35,269 nucleotides of DNA from Ignavibacteria bacterium (GTDB taxonomy: Bacteria; Bacteroidota; Ignavibacteria; Kapaibacteriales; UBA2268), in assembly GCA_016844745.1 (NCBI GenBank), contig JAERMQ010000057.1, positions 1 to 35,269 of the forward strand, given 5' to 3'. Positions 1 to 7,872 of this stretch are shown here, in pieces (position 1 is the stretch's first letter; each line of letters begins with the position of its first letter). The notes beneath the pieces were generated by a model. The model searched no databases and was not told where the DNA came from. It was given only the letters and a program-made list of their open reading frames with translations. A program made the translations under genes and the position numbers.

Positions 1-8
1 AAGAATAA

Positions 9-50
9 GGAAAATTAGCACATATCGCTGAAATTAAAAAATTTGTATAA
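9..50 (+). pseudogene. Possible C-terminal remnant of a HEPN protein
   Basis: The frame ending at the TAA at 48-50 reads LAHIAEIKKFV, which aligns position by position with LNYLTKIKELF near the end of the intact HEPN protein at 33573-33959. An in-frame TAA at 6-8 means that this piece is cut off from anything further upstream, although the window edge leaves only a few bases to judge. Its place directly before an MNT gene is what is expected of a HEPN/MNT pair. The match is short, so this is tentative. Confidence 0.35.
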
Positions 51-85
51 AAATCAGGCTAATTCTATCATCTGATTTTTACTCA

Positions 86-391
86 CTGATTAAGGTAAAT
101 GTTAAACTTAAACGGTTCATTGAATATCTCGAACATTCAAATATTCATATAGAACAAGCAATTTTATTTGGTTCTTATGCAAAAGGTACAGCCAATAAAT
201 GGAGTGATATTGATTTAGCTTTAGTTTCAACTATGTTCGAGGGTGACAGGTATTATGATTTGGATAAACTTGCAGACGCACGCATAGCTATTGATACTGA
301 TATATCACCACTTCCTTATCGCCCGGAGGATTTCACTGTTGAAGATTTGTTCGTTAAAGAAATAATAAAAACGGGTATCAGGATTGTTTAA
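86..391 (+). CDS. MNT-type nucleotidyltransferase of a HEPN/MNT pair, start unclear
   Basis: This is a minimal nucleotidyltransferase (MNT) of the kind that pairs with HEPN toxins and, in characterised systems, neutralises them by nucleotidylation. The protein has the full active-site signature GSYAKGTANKWSDID, a perfect GSx10DxD, and ends DLFVKEIIKTGIRIV. It is a close paralogue of the gene at 33938-34255 (shared SDID, LVS, YRPE and IKTGI segments). The open frame runs back to 38, but it has no ATG, GTG or TTG before the conserved core. The paralogue's start Met aligns with a GAT at 74, and the CTG at 86 is the nearest plausible start. The gene may therefore be decaying or may depend on an unusual start. 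Confidence 0.6.
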   Translation: MIKVNVKLKRFIEYLEHSNIHIEQAILFGSYAKGTANKWSDIDLALVSTMFEGDRYYDLDKLADARIAIDTDISPLPYRPEDFTVEDLFVKEIIKTGIRIV

Positions 392-414
392 ACTTTCATC
401 TCTTTTCCTTACAA

Positions 415-474
415 TCAGAAGTTCCTTCAGAATGCTGGTTTACTTTTGGTTCGGCATTCAGAAGGAACTTCTGA
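415..474. repeat. Imperfect 21-bp inverted repeat (hairpin 1 of 3)
   Basis: Arms at 415-435 and 454-474 (left TCAGAAGTTCCTTCAGAATG plus C) pair with one mismatch around an 18-base loop. The hairpin lies just after the MNT gene. There is no T-run after it, so an ordinary Rho-independent terminator is not evident. Confidence 0.8.
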
Positions 475-518
475 CGTCAGGGGAAAGCCAACTTCTTTAG
501 AAAGGCAAAATTTCCCAT

Positions 519-549
519 CCCATGGTATGGCTGTAAGCCATAGCATGGG
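519..549. repeat. 14-bp inverted repeat (hairpin 2 of 3)
   Basis: Arms CCCATGGTATGGCT (519-532) and AGCCATAGCATGGG (536-549) pair with one mismatch around a GTA loop. It sits between the other two hairpins of this gap. Confidence 0.8.
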
Positions 550-569
550 TGGACTACGATAATTATTTT

Positions 570-602
570 ACTCATCCGATGACCGGCAGTCATCGGATGA
601 GT
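570..602. repeat. 33-bp palindromic element, 15-GGC-15 type (hairpin 3 of 3)
   Basis: Arms 570-584 and 588-602 (outer 14 bp perfect: ACTCATCCGATGAC / GTCATCGGATGAGT) flank a central GGC. The length, the three-base GGC/GCC centre and the TCC at arm positions 6-8 match the elements at 27071, 27297, 27637 and 33336. I therefore place it in the same family, although its arm sequence is different. Confidence 0.75.
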
Positions 603-688
603 ATTACATATTCTTCCTTCTTCCTTTCTCTGACAATATTTTTCCGCACGAATCGTTTTCAATTCATGTAATTCGAAAGCAGAAAGCA

Positions 689-2824
689 ATGAAACGATTT
701 TTTATATTGATATTTATAATTACCGGAGCTATACTATTCGCTTCATGCGGAAGTTCGCACCGTTTGGAGAATTTCGACCTCCAATCGGAAATGTATGAAC
801 CTCCGGATTCCACTGAAAAACAGGTCTATTTAACAGGCACAAAGCCGATAGATTCGGTCGATGTGCATAAACTCATTTTCGATTTGTATGCGATTAATTT
901 GGACAAATATCCAAAAGATTTGAAGATTAAAGCTCGGGTATTTGATTCCTCAGGCAATTTCATTACCCGGATGGCTGACCCATACAAGCTTGCCACAGAT
1001 ACGAAATACTTTACAGGCATTCACGAAACTCTTGGCAAAACATGGCATTCCCGCGATACTACCATTCCTAATTTTACAGTTCGCGAATTCGGGGCAGGCG
1101 ATTCCGTACCGTATAATATTGTACTAACGGTAGATTACAGCGGCTCAATCAATCCCGTAATGAGCGCCATTCACGAAGGAACGGAGCTTTTTGTTACAAT
1201 GAAAATGCCGTTCGATAATATTGCGCTAACATCCTTCAATAAAGATTTCACTATAAAAGTACCGCTATCAGCCGACACCGGAAGCATCCTGACTCAATAT
1301 CGACTTAGAAAAAATCAGGGATACGGGCTGTATTCCGCAGTAAACGATGCTGTCGTTAATTGCATAAGCATGTTCGAAGGCACTCCGTCAGATGTCCCGC
1401 GTGTATTGGTGGTATTCTCCGATGGCGACGATAATTATTCAAGAAAGCAGATTAGCGAACTGATTGATTCGGCAAGAACACGCGATGTAAAAATATTTAC
1501 TGTGGCGTTCGGATATTCGATAGATGATAATTTAAAACTCATGTCGAAGAGCTCAGGCGGGAAATTTTATAAAGCATACACCAAGCAGGATTTGGTAAGC
1601 ATATTCCGCGATATATACATGAGCCTGCGATATTATTACCTGATTTCATATCAACCACCGGAATATTGGGGTTATCATAAGGTACGGGCTTCACTAAATC
1701 CTCCTAAACGCGACGATACATTATATGCCTATGGTGATTACGATACAGCCGACAGGGATATTGGATTTGGTGATTATGTAGCTCTGAAATTTGGTGATGA
1801 TGGTGGCAATAATGGTGGAGATGGAAAGAAGGGCGGAGATGGTAAGAATGGCGGAGATGGTAAGAATGGTGGAGATGGTAAAAATGGCGGTGATGGTAAA
1901 AATGGCGGAGATGGTAAGAACGGCGGAGATGGTAAGAATGGTGGAGATGGTAAAAATGGCGGTGATGGTAAAAATGGCGGTGATGGTAAAAATGGTGGAG
2001 ATGGTAAGGACGGAAAAAATGGCGGAGACGGTAAGGACGGAAAAAATGGCGGAGACGGTAAAGACGGAAAAAATGGCGGAGACGGTAAAGACGGCAAAAA
2101 TGGCGGAGACGGTAAAGACGGCAAAAATGGCGGAGACGGTAAAGATGGTAAAAATGGTGGTGATGGTAAAGACGGCAAAAATAGCGGAGATGGAAAGAAC
2201 GGCAGAGATGGAAAGAATGGCGGAGATGGAAAGAACGGCGGAGATGGTAAGAACGGCGGAGATGGTAAGAACGGCGGGGATGGAAAGAACGGCGGAGATG
2301 GGAAGAACGGCGGAGATGGGAAGAACGGCGGAGATGGTAAGAACGGCGGAGATGGTATGAACGGCGGAGATGGTATGAACGGCGGAGATGGTATGAACGG
2401 CGGAGACAACAAGAATAATGGTAAAAATGGTAATAACAGGAACAATGGAAATAATAACAACAATACAAGCAATAATTCACGAAGAGGATTATTCGTTCGC
2501 CCGATACCTTTTGATTTCGACTCGGCTGTTATTAAGCCTGAATCTTATCCAACCCTTGACGAAATAGCTGATGCTATGATGACCAGACCCAGAATGAGAT
2601 TAGAAATCCAGGGACATACTGATAATATCGGTCTGGAAGATTATAATCAGGCTTTATCGGAGCGCCGCGCGCAGTCAGTTATGGATGCGCTGATTAAACG
2701 AAGGATAGAATCTTACCGGTTGCGTGCGCGTGGATTCGGAATGTCACGTCCCGTAACATCTAATGATACACCGGATGGGCAGGCGATGAACAGGCGAACG
2801 GAGTTTCATATAATTGCAAGGTAG
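689..2824 (+). CDS. Lipoprotein with VWA domain, collagen-like GXY repeats and OmpA domain
   Basis: The 711-residue protein begins with a lipoprotein signal (hydrophobic stretch, then FASC with Cys20). A von Willebrand factor A domain follows, with the metal-site motif DYSGS at 149-153 and VVFSDGDD further on. Residues about 370-590 are an almost uninterrupted run of Gly-X-Y triplets (GGD, GKN, GKD), broken once by a Gly to Ser change. An Asn-rich spacer leads to a C-terminal OmpA-like peptidoglycan-binding domain (FDFDSAVIKP, GHTDNIG, NRRTEFHI). OmpA domains normally hold the outer membrane to peptidoglycan, and VWA domains bind protein partners through a metal ion. I infer an envelope-anchored adhesion or scaffold protein with a long, flexible or collagen-like stalk. 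The repeat DNA has 18-bp and 27-bp periods and is open in several frames. Confidence 0.85.
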   Translation: MKRFFILIFIITGAILFASCGSSHRLENFDLQSEMYEPPDSTEKQVYLTGTKPIDSVDVHKLIFDLYAINLDKYPKDLKIKARVFDSSGNFITRMADPYKLATDTKYFTGIHETLGKTWHSRDTTIPNFTVREFGAGDSVPYNIVLTVDYSGSINPVMSAIHEGTELFVTMKMPFDNIALTSFNKDFTIKVPLSADTGSILTQYRLRKNQGYGLYSAVNDAVVNCISMFEGTPSDVPRVLVVFSDGDDNYSRKQISELIDSARTRDVKIFTVAFGYSIDDNLKLMSKSSGGKFYKAYTKQDLVSIFRDIYMSLRYYYLISYQPPEYWGYHKVRASLNPPKRDDTLYAYGDYDTADRDIGFGDYVALKFGDDGGNNGGDGKKGGDGKNGGDGKNGGDGKNGGDGKNGGDGKNGGDGKNGGDGKNGGDGKNGGDGKNGGDGKDGKNGGDGKDGKNGGDGKDGKNGGDGKDGKNGGDGKDGKNGGDGKDGKNGGDGKDGKNSGDGKNGRDGKNGGDGKNGGDGKNGGDGKNGGDGKNGGDGKNGGDGKNGGDGKNGGDGMNGGDGMNGGDGMNGGDNKNNGKNGNNRNNGNNNNNTSNNSRRGLFVRPIPFDFDSAVIKPESYPTLDEIADAMMTRPRMRLEIQGHTDNIGLEDYNQALSERRAQSVMDALIKRRIESYRLRARGFGMSRPVTSNDTPDGQAMNRRTEFHIIAR
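1797..2406 (+). repeat. 18/27-bp minisatellite encoding Gly-X-Y repeats
   Basis: Within the VWA/OmpA gene, units coding GGDGKN (18 bp) are tandemly repeated. A central block of GGDGKDGKN (27 bp) gives way again to 18-bp units, and the last few code GGDGMN. Synonymous third positions differ in patches (AAT/AAC, GGT/GGA), which suggests repeated local duplication. Copy number is likely to vary between strains. Confidence 0.9.
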
Positions 2825-2967
2825 TAGGAGTCTGAATCACGGATTTAACGGATTTAATGATTACACGGTAACAAAATAATCCGTGAAATAAAGTTTTCTT
2901 TGAAAATCCATTAAACAGCCGGTTAAAATAAATATTTTAATAAATAAAAGAAAATAGGAGAGAAAAG

Positions 2968-3180
2968 ATGATAAGAAAATTGATGATTCCAAACAAACAA
3001 AATATCGATATTTCAATTCCTGCAAACTATATAAATAAAAAAATTGAAATACTGATAATCCCTTATATGGAGGAATATAGCGAAGATATAAAGTTTTGGA
3101 GTAGCGATGAACTCGAAGATATGTCGTTTCAGCAGAATTCAAGTGTTGCCGAAGATTCGGAGGATTATTCCAAATGGTAA
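2968..3180 (+). CDS. Putative antitoxin of a PemK/MazF-like pair
   Basis: This is a small 70-residue protein with an N-terminal segment NIDISIPANYINKKIEILII followed by an acidic, Glu/Asp/Ser-rich tail. That pattern is usual for antitoxins, with a DNA-binding or folded N-terminus and a toxin-wrapping C-terminus. A strong ribosome binding site (AGGAG) precedes the ATG. Its last codons overlap the start of the toxin gene at 3174 by seven bases, which indicates translational coupling. The family assignment rests on context and on resemblance to unnamed Bacteroidota antitoxins that I recall, not on a named domain. Confidence 0.7.
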   Translation: MIRKLMIPNKQNIDISIPANYINKKIEILIIPYMEEYSEDIKFWSSDELEDMSFQQNSSVAEDSEDYSKW

Positions 3181-3488
3181 GACAAATTCATCTTGCTGAG
3201 ATATTATTTACAAATCACACCGATTATAAAGTAAGACCTATCCTGATAATAAAGGAAAATTCTTTTGGAGATATACTTTTTATGCCAATGACGACAAATC
3301 TTATTATTAATGGAATAATGATAAATGTAGATGACTTGGAAATCGGATATCTTCCCAAACCTTCAAAGGTAGTTTTTGAGAAAATAGGAGTTATTCATAA
3401 AAGTCTTATTACAAAGCACATTGCTACTATTACCGGAAACAAGAATAATGAAATAATACAATCATTTATTAACTTTATAACTAAATAA
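3174..3488 (+). CDS. PemK/MazF-like endoribonuclease toxin
   Basis: The 104-residue protein has the start of a PemK/MazF fold: MVRQIHLAEI, then YKVRPILIIKE (the family's strand with Arg-Pro), then a GDILFMPMTTN stretch and a C-terminal helix. PemK/MazF toxins cut mRNA at short sequences and stop growth when the antitoxin is lost. It overlaps the upstream antitoxin gene by seven bases, the standard order of antitoxin first and toxin second. It could be a diverged member with a different cleavage specificity. Confidence 0.72.
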   Translation: MVRQIHLAEILFTNHTDYKVRPILIIKENSFGDILFMPMTTNLIINGIMINVDDLEIGYLPKPSKVVFEKIGVIHKSLITKHIATITGNKNNEIIQSFINFITK

Positions 3489-3570
3489 GTTTTTCACTAT
3501 ATCTCTCCAACGCTCGAAATATTTTAAAAATTTATCCGTCATTTAAAATTCAAAATCAATGGAGTAAAAC

Positions 3571-4824
3571 ATGAAAACCTTTTATTCATTCATACTTTTA
3601 ATAGTAACATTTTCTTTTTGTTTCAAATCAAATCTTTCTGCTCAGGATGAATCAATAAAAACTTTGACTGGACATACCGGTCCGGTTTATTCTCTAGCTT
3701 TTAGTCATGATGGAACTTTATTAGCAAGCGGAGGAGAAGATAGATCGATAAAGATATGGAATACAACTACTTGGGAAATCATTAGGTCAATGAATGTTTA
3801 TAATTCTCCTGTTTATGGACTCGTTTTTAGTCCGGATGGAAATTATATTATTAGTGGCTCACCAGACTGGATAATTCGAAAATGGGAAGTAAATAAGGGA
3901 ACTCAATGTAATTCCTTTGATAATCGTAATAAAAATTATTCAATAGCATACAGTCCTGATGGGAATAAAATTGCAAGTGGTGATATATTTTATAATATCA
4001 ATTTATGGGATGTAAATTTATATATTGGTCCAAAAAGGTTTATAGGACATTCTGACGATGTCAATGTGGTAGCATTTAATAAAGATGGTAGTAAAATCGT
4101 AAGTGGTAGTTCAGACAAAACCATATTTCTATGGGATGTTAATAAAGTTGAAATTATACAAATATATGAAGGACATGATAGTGATGTTATTTCTGTTATT
4201 ATTTCAAAGGATGACAGTAAAATAATTAGTGGTAGCTTAGATAATACAATTAAAATATGGGATTTGAATACCGGTTCTCTAATAAGGACAATAACCGGAT
4301 ATACTGGAAGTGTAAATTCTTTAGCCATCAGTCCGGATGGAAGTAAAATAATAAGTGGGGGGATGGATGGAAGAGTGTTAATAATGGATTTGAGTTCGGG
4401 TAGTTTAATAAAAACTTATAATGGGCATTCCGACCAGGTTTTTACAGTTACTATTAGTCCGGACGGGAAGATGATTGCAAGTTGTAGTGCTGATAAAACT
4501 ATTAAAATATGGAAAATGCCTGATGATACACCTGTTGAAGAAATTGAAAGTAATACCTCCAATACAGAAATACTCAATATTACCCCCAATCCTATCACAG
4601 AACATTCTGTAATACAATTTTCCCTTAATAAAGCATCCCTTATGAATCTTACTATTACCAACTCTTTTGGTAACGAAGTTGCCAGAGTAATTGATAATAT
4701 TTATTATGAGAATGGAATAAGCAGGGTTGCTTTCGATACGAAAAACTTATCAACGGGTGTGTATTTCTGTACACTGATGGCAGGGAGTAGAGTAGAAACG
4801 GTGAAATTTGTTGTTTTTAGATAA
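3571..4824 (+). CDS. Secreted WD40 repeat protein with T9SS type A sorting domain
   Basis: The 417-residue protein has an N-terminal signal peptide (hydrophobic core to LSAQ), then about seven WD40 repeats. The repeats carry motifs such as GHTGPVYSLAFSHDGTLLAS, SSDKTIFLWD and SCSADKTIKIW and should form one beta-propeller. The C-terminus (NITPNPITEHSVIQFSL ... GVYFCTLMAGS ... VKFVV) is a type IX secretion sorting domain, so the protein is expected to be exported to the cell surface or released. An AGGAG-like site (TGGAGTAAAAC) precedes the ATG. It is closely related to the pseudogene at 32121-33401, with a near-identical signal peptide and C-terminus. The function of the propeller is unknown; protein binding is the usual role. 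Confidence 0.88.
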   Translation: MKTFYSFILLIVTFSFCFKSNLSAQDESIKTLTGHTGPVYSLAFSHDGTLLASGGEDRSIKIWNTTTWEIIRSMNVYNSPVYGLVFSPDGNYIISGSPDWIIRKWEVNKGTQCNSFDNRNKNYSIAYSPDGNKIASGDIFYNINLWDVNLYIGPKRFIGHSDDVNVVAFNKDGSKIVSGSSDKTIFLWDVNKVEIIQIYEGHDSDVISVIISKDDSKIISGSLDNTIKIWDLNTGSLIRTITGYTGSVNSLAISPDGSKIISGGMDGRVLIMDLSSGSLIKTYNGHSDQVFTVTISPDGKMIASCSADKTIKIWKMPDDTPVEEIESNTSNTEILNITPNPITEHSVIQFSLNKASLMNLTITNSFGNEVARVIDNIYYENGISRVAFDTKNLSTGVYFCTLMAGSRVETVKFVVFR

Positions 4825-4832
4825 AATGCTTC

Positions 4833-6077
4833 TTACCCTCTTCTAGCACGTTCCCAGTTCACACTTTGACTGTTTTTAATGAACCTTAAGAATCCCCTGT
4901 AAACTGCATAATTCATAACTACAAAATAATAAGGAACAAAAAACACCTTAAATTTTATCCTGAACTTTTGAAAACTCCAACCTAAAAAAGCTGCCAAGTA
5001 AAACAAAGCCTGCAATATGAGCAAATAATAATAAATACCAGCTTCATTTATAAGGAATATATTTAATCCAAAAACTATTGGAAGCGCCAATGGAGCAAGT
5101 GTCCATCTTAATACACGGTGCGAAATATACTGAAATGAGAGAATTCCGTATTTGAATATATTCAATAGCTGCCATAGACGTATTATTGATTGTATTCCGC
5201 CTGCTGCTATTCGAATTTTACGCTTCAATTCTTCCTTAACATCGGCTGAGGCTGTTTCTATAGCGTAGGCATCCGGGTCATATTGTATGGAATAACCCTT
5301 CATTGCTATTCTGAGAGAGATAATAAAATCATCCAGAAGGGTATCCGGCTCGACCTCCTGATATAATTCCGTACGAATAGCAAATAATTCTCCTGCTGCG
5401 CCAACAACTGAATTTAGTTCGGCATCCCATTTTTTTAAAGTGGATTCGTATCTCCAATATAAACCTTCACCGGCTCCCGTAGCAGCTTCATTTTCAGAAT
5501 TGAAAATCCTTTTTTCACCCGATACACAGCCGGTTGCCGGTTCTGTAAATAATTCTACTATTTTCCTGACGGACTGAACTCCGAGGAATGTATTAGCATC
5601 CGAAAAAATGACGATTGGGGTTTCTACATGCTGCATCCCTCTGTTAATCGCTGCAATCTTTCCTTTTCTTTCATGCTGATGCAATACCCTGATACCCGGA
5701 AATTGTGTGAGCGCTTCAGGTGTACCGTCGTCGGAGCCATCTGAAATCCAAAGCTGATGTAATTTTTCGGGGGGATAATCTAGACTAAGTGAATTTTGAA
5801 CTTTTTGCTGTAAATAGTCTTTTTCGTTATATGCAGCAATAAGCAAGGTAACTTCAGGCTCATATATCTCTCTAAACAGAGAATCTTCAACCTTAGGGTT
5901 AACCCTAAGGTTGTTTTCTTGCATTTCAGGGTTAACCCTATGGTTGATTTCCTGAATTTCTTTTCTTTTAAATAATCTTTTTAATCTGACTAATACATAA
6001 AGCAAACAGGCATAGCCAATGTACGTATAAAAAATAATTGCCTGGAAAAACCAAAATATGAACTCAATTGAAGCCAT
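4833..6077 (-). CDS. Membrane-bound family 2 glycosyltransferase
   Basis: The 414-residue protein has an N-terminal membrane helix (IFWFFQAIIFYTYIGYACLL), a GT-A catalytic domain and two or more C-terminal membrane helices. Catalytic landmarks are LLIAAYNEKDYL, WISDGSDDGT, the DxD-like FSDANT, GCVSGEKR, the acceptor-side DDFIISLRI and RVLRW (a QxxRW-like motif). Such enzymes use nucleotide sugars to build envelope or extracellular polysaccharide. The linker between the first helix and the catalytic domain (residues about 45-66) contains two NxRVNP repeats encoded by palindromic DNA (see 5888-5939) and looks like a later insertion. The neighbouring gene at 6089 ends just upstream on the same strand, so the two may be co-transcribed. 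Confidence 0.85.
   Translation of the reverse strand: MASIEFIFWFFQAIIFYTYIGYACLLYVLVRLKRLFKRKEIQEINHRVNPEMQENNLRVNPKVEDSLFREIYEPEVTLLIAAYNEKDYLQQKVQNSLSLDYPPEKLHQLWISDGSDDGTPEALTQFPGIRVLHQHERKGKIAAINRGMQHVETPIVIFSDANTFLGVQSVRKIVELFTEPATGCVSGEKRIFNSENEAATGAGEGLYWRYESTLKKWDAELNSVVGAAGELFAIRTELYQEVEPDTLLDDFIISLRIAMKGYSIQYDPDAYAIETASADVKEELKRKIRIAAGGIQSIIRLWQLLNIFKYGILSFQYISHRVLRWTLAPLALPIVFGLNIFLINEAGIYYYLLILQALFYLAAFLGWSFQKFRIKFKVFFVPYYFVVMNYAVYRGFLRFIKNSQSVNWERARRG
5888..5939. repeat. In-frame palindromic repeats inside the glycosyltransferase gene
   Basis: 5888-5913 is a perfect 26-bp palindrome built on AGGGTTAACCCT. The same 12-bp core recurs at 5928-5939, exactly 33 bp away. The second copy also shares flanking bases (CAACC.TAGGGTTAACCCT on the minus strand). 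Both copies are translated in frame as NxRVNP units within a loop before the catalytic domain. Confidence 0.85.
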
Positions 6078-6088
6078 AATTCAGATAT

Positions 6089-7525
6089 TTATCTCATTAC
6101 TACAAACTTTGCCGTCTTATATAAGCTCCCGACATTCATTCTAAGGAAATAAATGCCCGAAGGAAGATTTTCTATATTATAACTTACTTGATTATCACCA
6201 TTTCCATTAAACTTAGCAAGTTCGTTTCCGAGAGAATTTGTAATTGAAAATGATACCGCTGCAGGCTCAGGTATTGAATATGAAATATTAAGAAAATCAT
6301 TAGCAGGGTTTGGATTTAATGAGAGATTAGGGACAGTGGCATCATGAGTTTCTTCAACGGTAGAGGTTTGCTTGTATTTCACTTCGATTTTGTATGCAAA
6401 GTAATCAAATGAGTAATTTTGATAATCTTCAAATGATAACCAACCATCAGCAATAAACCAATTATTATTGTCATTAGAAATATTTGAAATAGTTTGCAAA
6501 TTACTATTCTCATCATAAGAATAGATTTTTTGCGTACTATCCTTCCATTGTCCGAAATACCAATTTTCAGTAATTTCGGAAACCAACAATCCTTCTAAAT
6601 TATATTTATAATTATATTGCAAATAATTTATCCAAGTGTCTGTTTCATATTTTTCAATAAACATTGACAAAATCTTATTATTTGAATCATAATTACACTT
6701 GTAACGAGAAGAATTCTCCCATTTGTTATTTTGCCAAAACTCTGATAATCTTGATGTTTGATTCTTATTTTCATCGAATGTCCAAGAGAATCTCCTATCA
6801 TTAGTCCATTTCCCATTTTGCCAATTTTCATGTAATTCTAATATAAGATTCCCAAATTTGTCGTAGTTAAAAGTTTTTCGTTTACTTATTGCCCAAACAT
6901 CATTTTTCCATTCTTCCAGTATATCTAAGATATATTTATTTGATAAGTCGTAAATCCAAGTAAATCGCCAGTCATAAACCCATTTTCCGTTTTCCCAAAC
7001 CTCCCTGATATAAGTAATATTATTCCCGTTTTCGTCATAAGTAAAAGAATATCGAGAATCATTTTCCCATTGCCCAAAATGACCATTTTCAAATAATTCC
7101 GAAAGTTTATTCCCCTTTTCATCATAAGTATAAGTATTACGGTAATTATTTTCCCATTTCCCCTCATAACCGCTTTCAAATAATTTTGAGAGCATATTAC
7201 CATTTTTATCATAAGTATAAGTATATCGATTGTCCAACCAGAGAATGTTACCCCAAATTTTATTTAATTCCGAAATCATTTTTCCAATTGAATCATAATT
7301 ATAAGTATATAAGTCAAATTTATCCTTATTCTTGGTATTATATACAACCACCTTATCCACCAAGAACTCTGTCCCTTGCAACTTTCCACCTTCCGCTTTG
7401 TTTTGGATTTTTGATAAGAATTGCTCAGGTTTGTTGAATGGCTCTGATGGATTCATCTCCACCGGCTGGGCTAAAAGGAAAGAATTTAATAAGAAGAACG
7501 AAATGAATAATATTAAGGTTCTCAT
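6089..7525 (-). CDS. Secreted YD-like repeat protein with T9SS sorting domain
   Basis: The 478-residue protein has a signal peptide (ILFISFFLLNSFLLAQ). It then has around ten repeats of about 30 residues built as YTYDENGNKLSEL plus NGxWENxxR, related in style to YD/RHS repeats. It ends in a T9SS type A sorting domain (SLNPNPANDFLNISYSI ... NLPSGIYFLRMNVG ... AKFVVMR). Export to the cell surface through the type IX system is therefore expected. No enzymatic motif is visible, and a carbohydrate-binding or structural role is only a guess. The repeats are very alike, which suggests recent internal duplication. Confidence 0.85.
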   Translation of the reverse strand: MRTLILFISFFLLNSFLLAQPVEMNPSEPFNKPEQFLSKIQNKAEGGKLQGTEFLVDKVVVYNTKNKDKFDLYTYNYDSIGKMISELNKIWGNILWLDNRYTYTYDKNGNMLSKLFESGYEGKWENNYRNTYTYDEKGNKLSELFENGHFGQWENDSRYSFTYDENGNNITYIREVWENGKWVYDWRFTWIYDLSNKYILDILEEWKNDVWAISKRKTFNYDKFGNLILELHENWQNGKWTNDRRFSWTFDENKNQTSRLSEFWQNNKWENSSRYKCNYDSNNKILSMFIEKYETDTWINYLQYNYKYNLEGLLVSEITENWYFGQWKDSTQKIYSYDENSNLQTISNISNDNNNWFIADGWLSFEDYQNYSFDYFAYKIEVKYKQTSTVEETHDATVPNLSLNPNPANDFLNISYSIPEPAAVSFSITNSLGNELAKFNGNGDNQVSYNIENLPSGIYFLRMNVGSLYKTAKFVVMR

Positions 7526-7660
7526 GGCTAAATCTTTCTATATTTATTTAAGATTATATTTTTCCGCATTATTTCAACTTATCGGCGTAATTCAGTTACT
7601 TATGATATAATCGAATCAATTATATAAATATTGTTTAATATTTCAATACTATTTATATCT

Positions 7661-7686
7661 CATTCCATAATTCCGATTTTGGAATG
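7661..7686. repeat. Short 7-bp inverted repeat
   Basis: CATTCCA (7661-7667) pairs with TGGAATG (7680-7686). It is a weak hairpin in the gap between the secreted repeat protein and the nuclease gene, and it is short enough to be chance. Confidence 0.4.
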
Positions 7687-7723
7687 TAATTATCACTAAA
7701 AATACTTTTTAGAGTGGACTCAT

Positions 7724-7853
7724 TAATTGAGACCTCTGAAAAATAATAAAATTAACATGATTGTCATTCTGAACTTGTTTCAGAATCCACTCCCAGTAAG
7801 GTTTATGGATTCTGAAACAAGTTCAAAATGACATTTTTCAGAGGTCTCTAATT
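7724..7853. repeat. 130-bp nested inverted-repeat element (MITE/REP-like)
   Basis: The outer arms GAGACCTCTGAAAAA (from 7729) and TTTTTCAGAGGTCTC (to 7848) and the inner arms around TTCTGAACTTGTTTCAGAAT and ATTCTGAAACAAGTTCAAAA pair to form one long hairpin. There is no coding sequence inside. Together with short AT-rich gaps it fills the 347-bp space between the flanking genes. The inner motif resembles a widespread Bacteroidota intergenic repeat. Confidence 0.8.
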
Positions 7854-7872
7854 CAATATTTTTCAATATGTT

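Noticed and set aside
1704..2480. Long open frames on both strands opposite the GXY repeat (about 190-258 codons)
   Set aside because: They come from the tandem repeat having no stop codon in those frames. Their His/Arg/Ser, Pro/Phe or Met/Val-rich texts have no protein-like pattern, and the VWA/OmpA frame explains the region.
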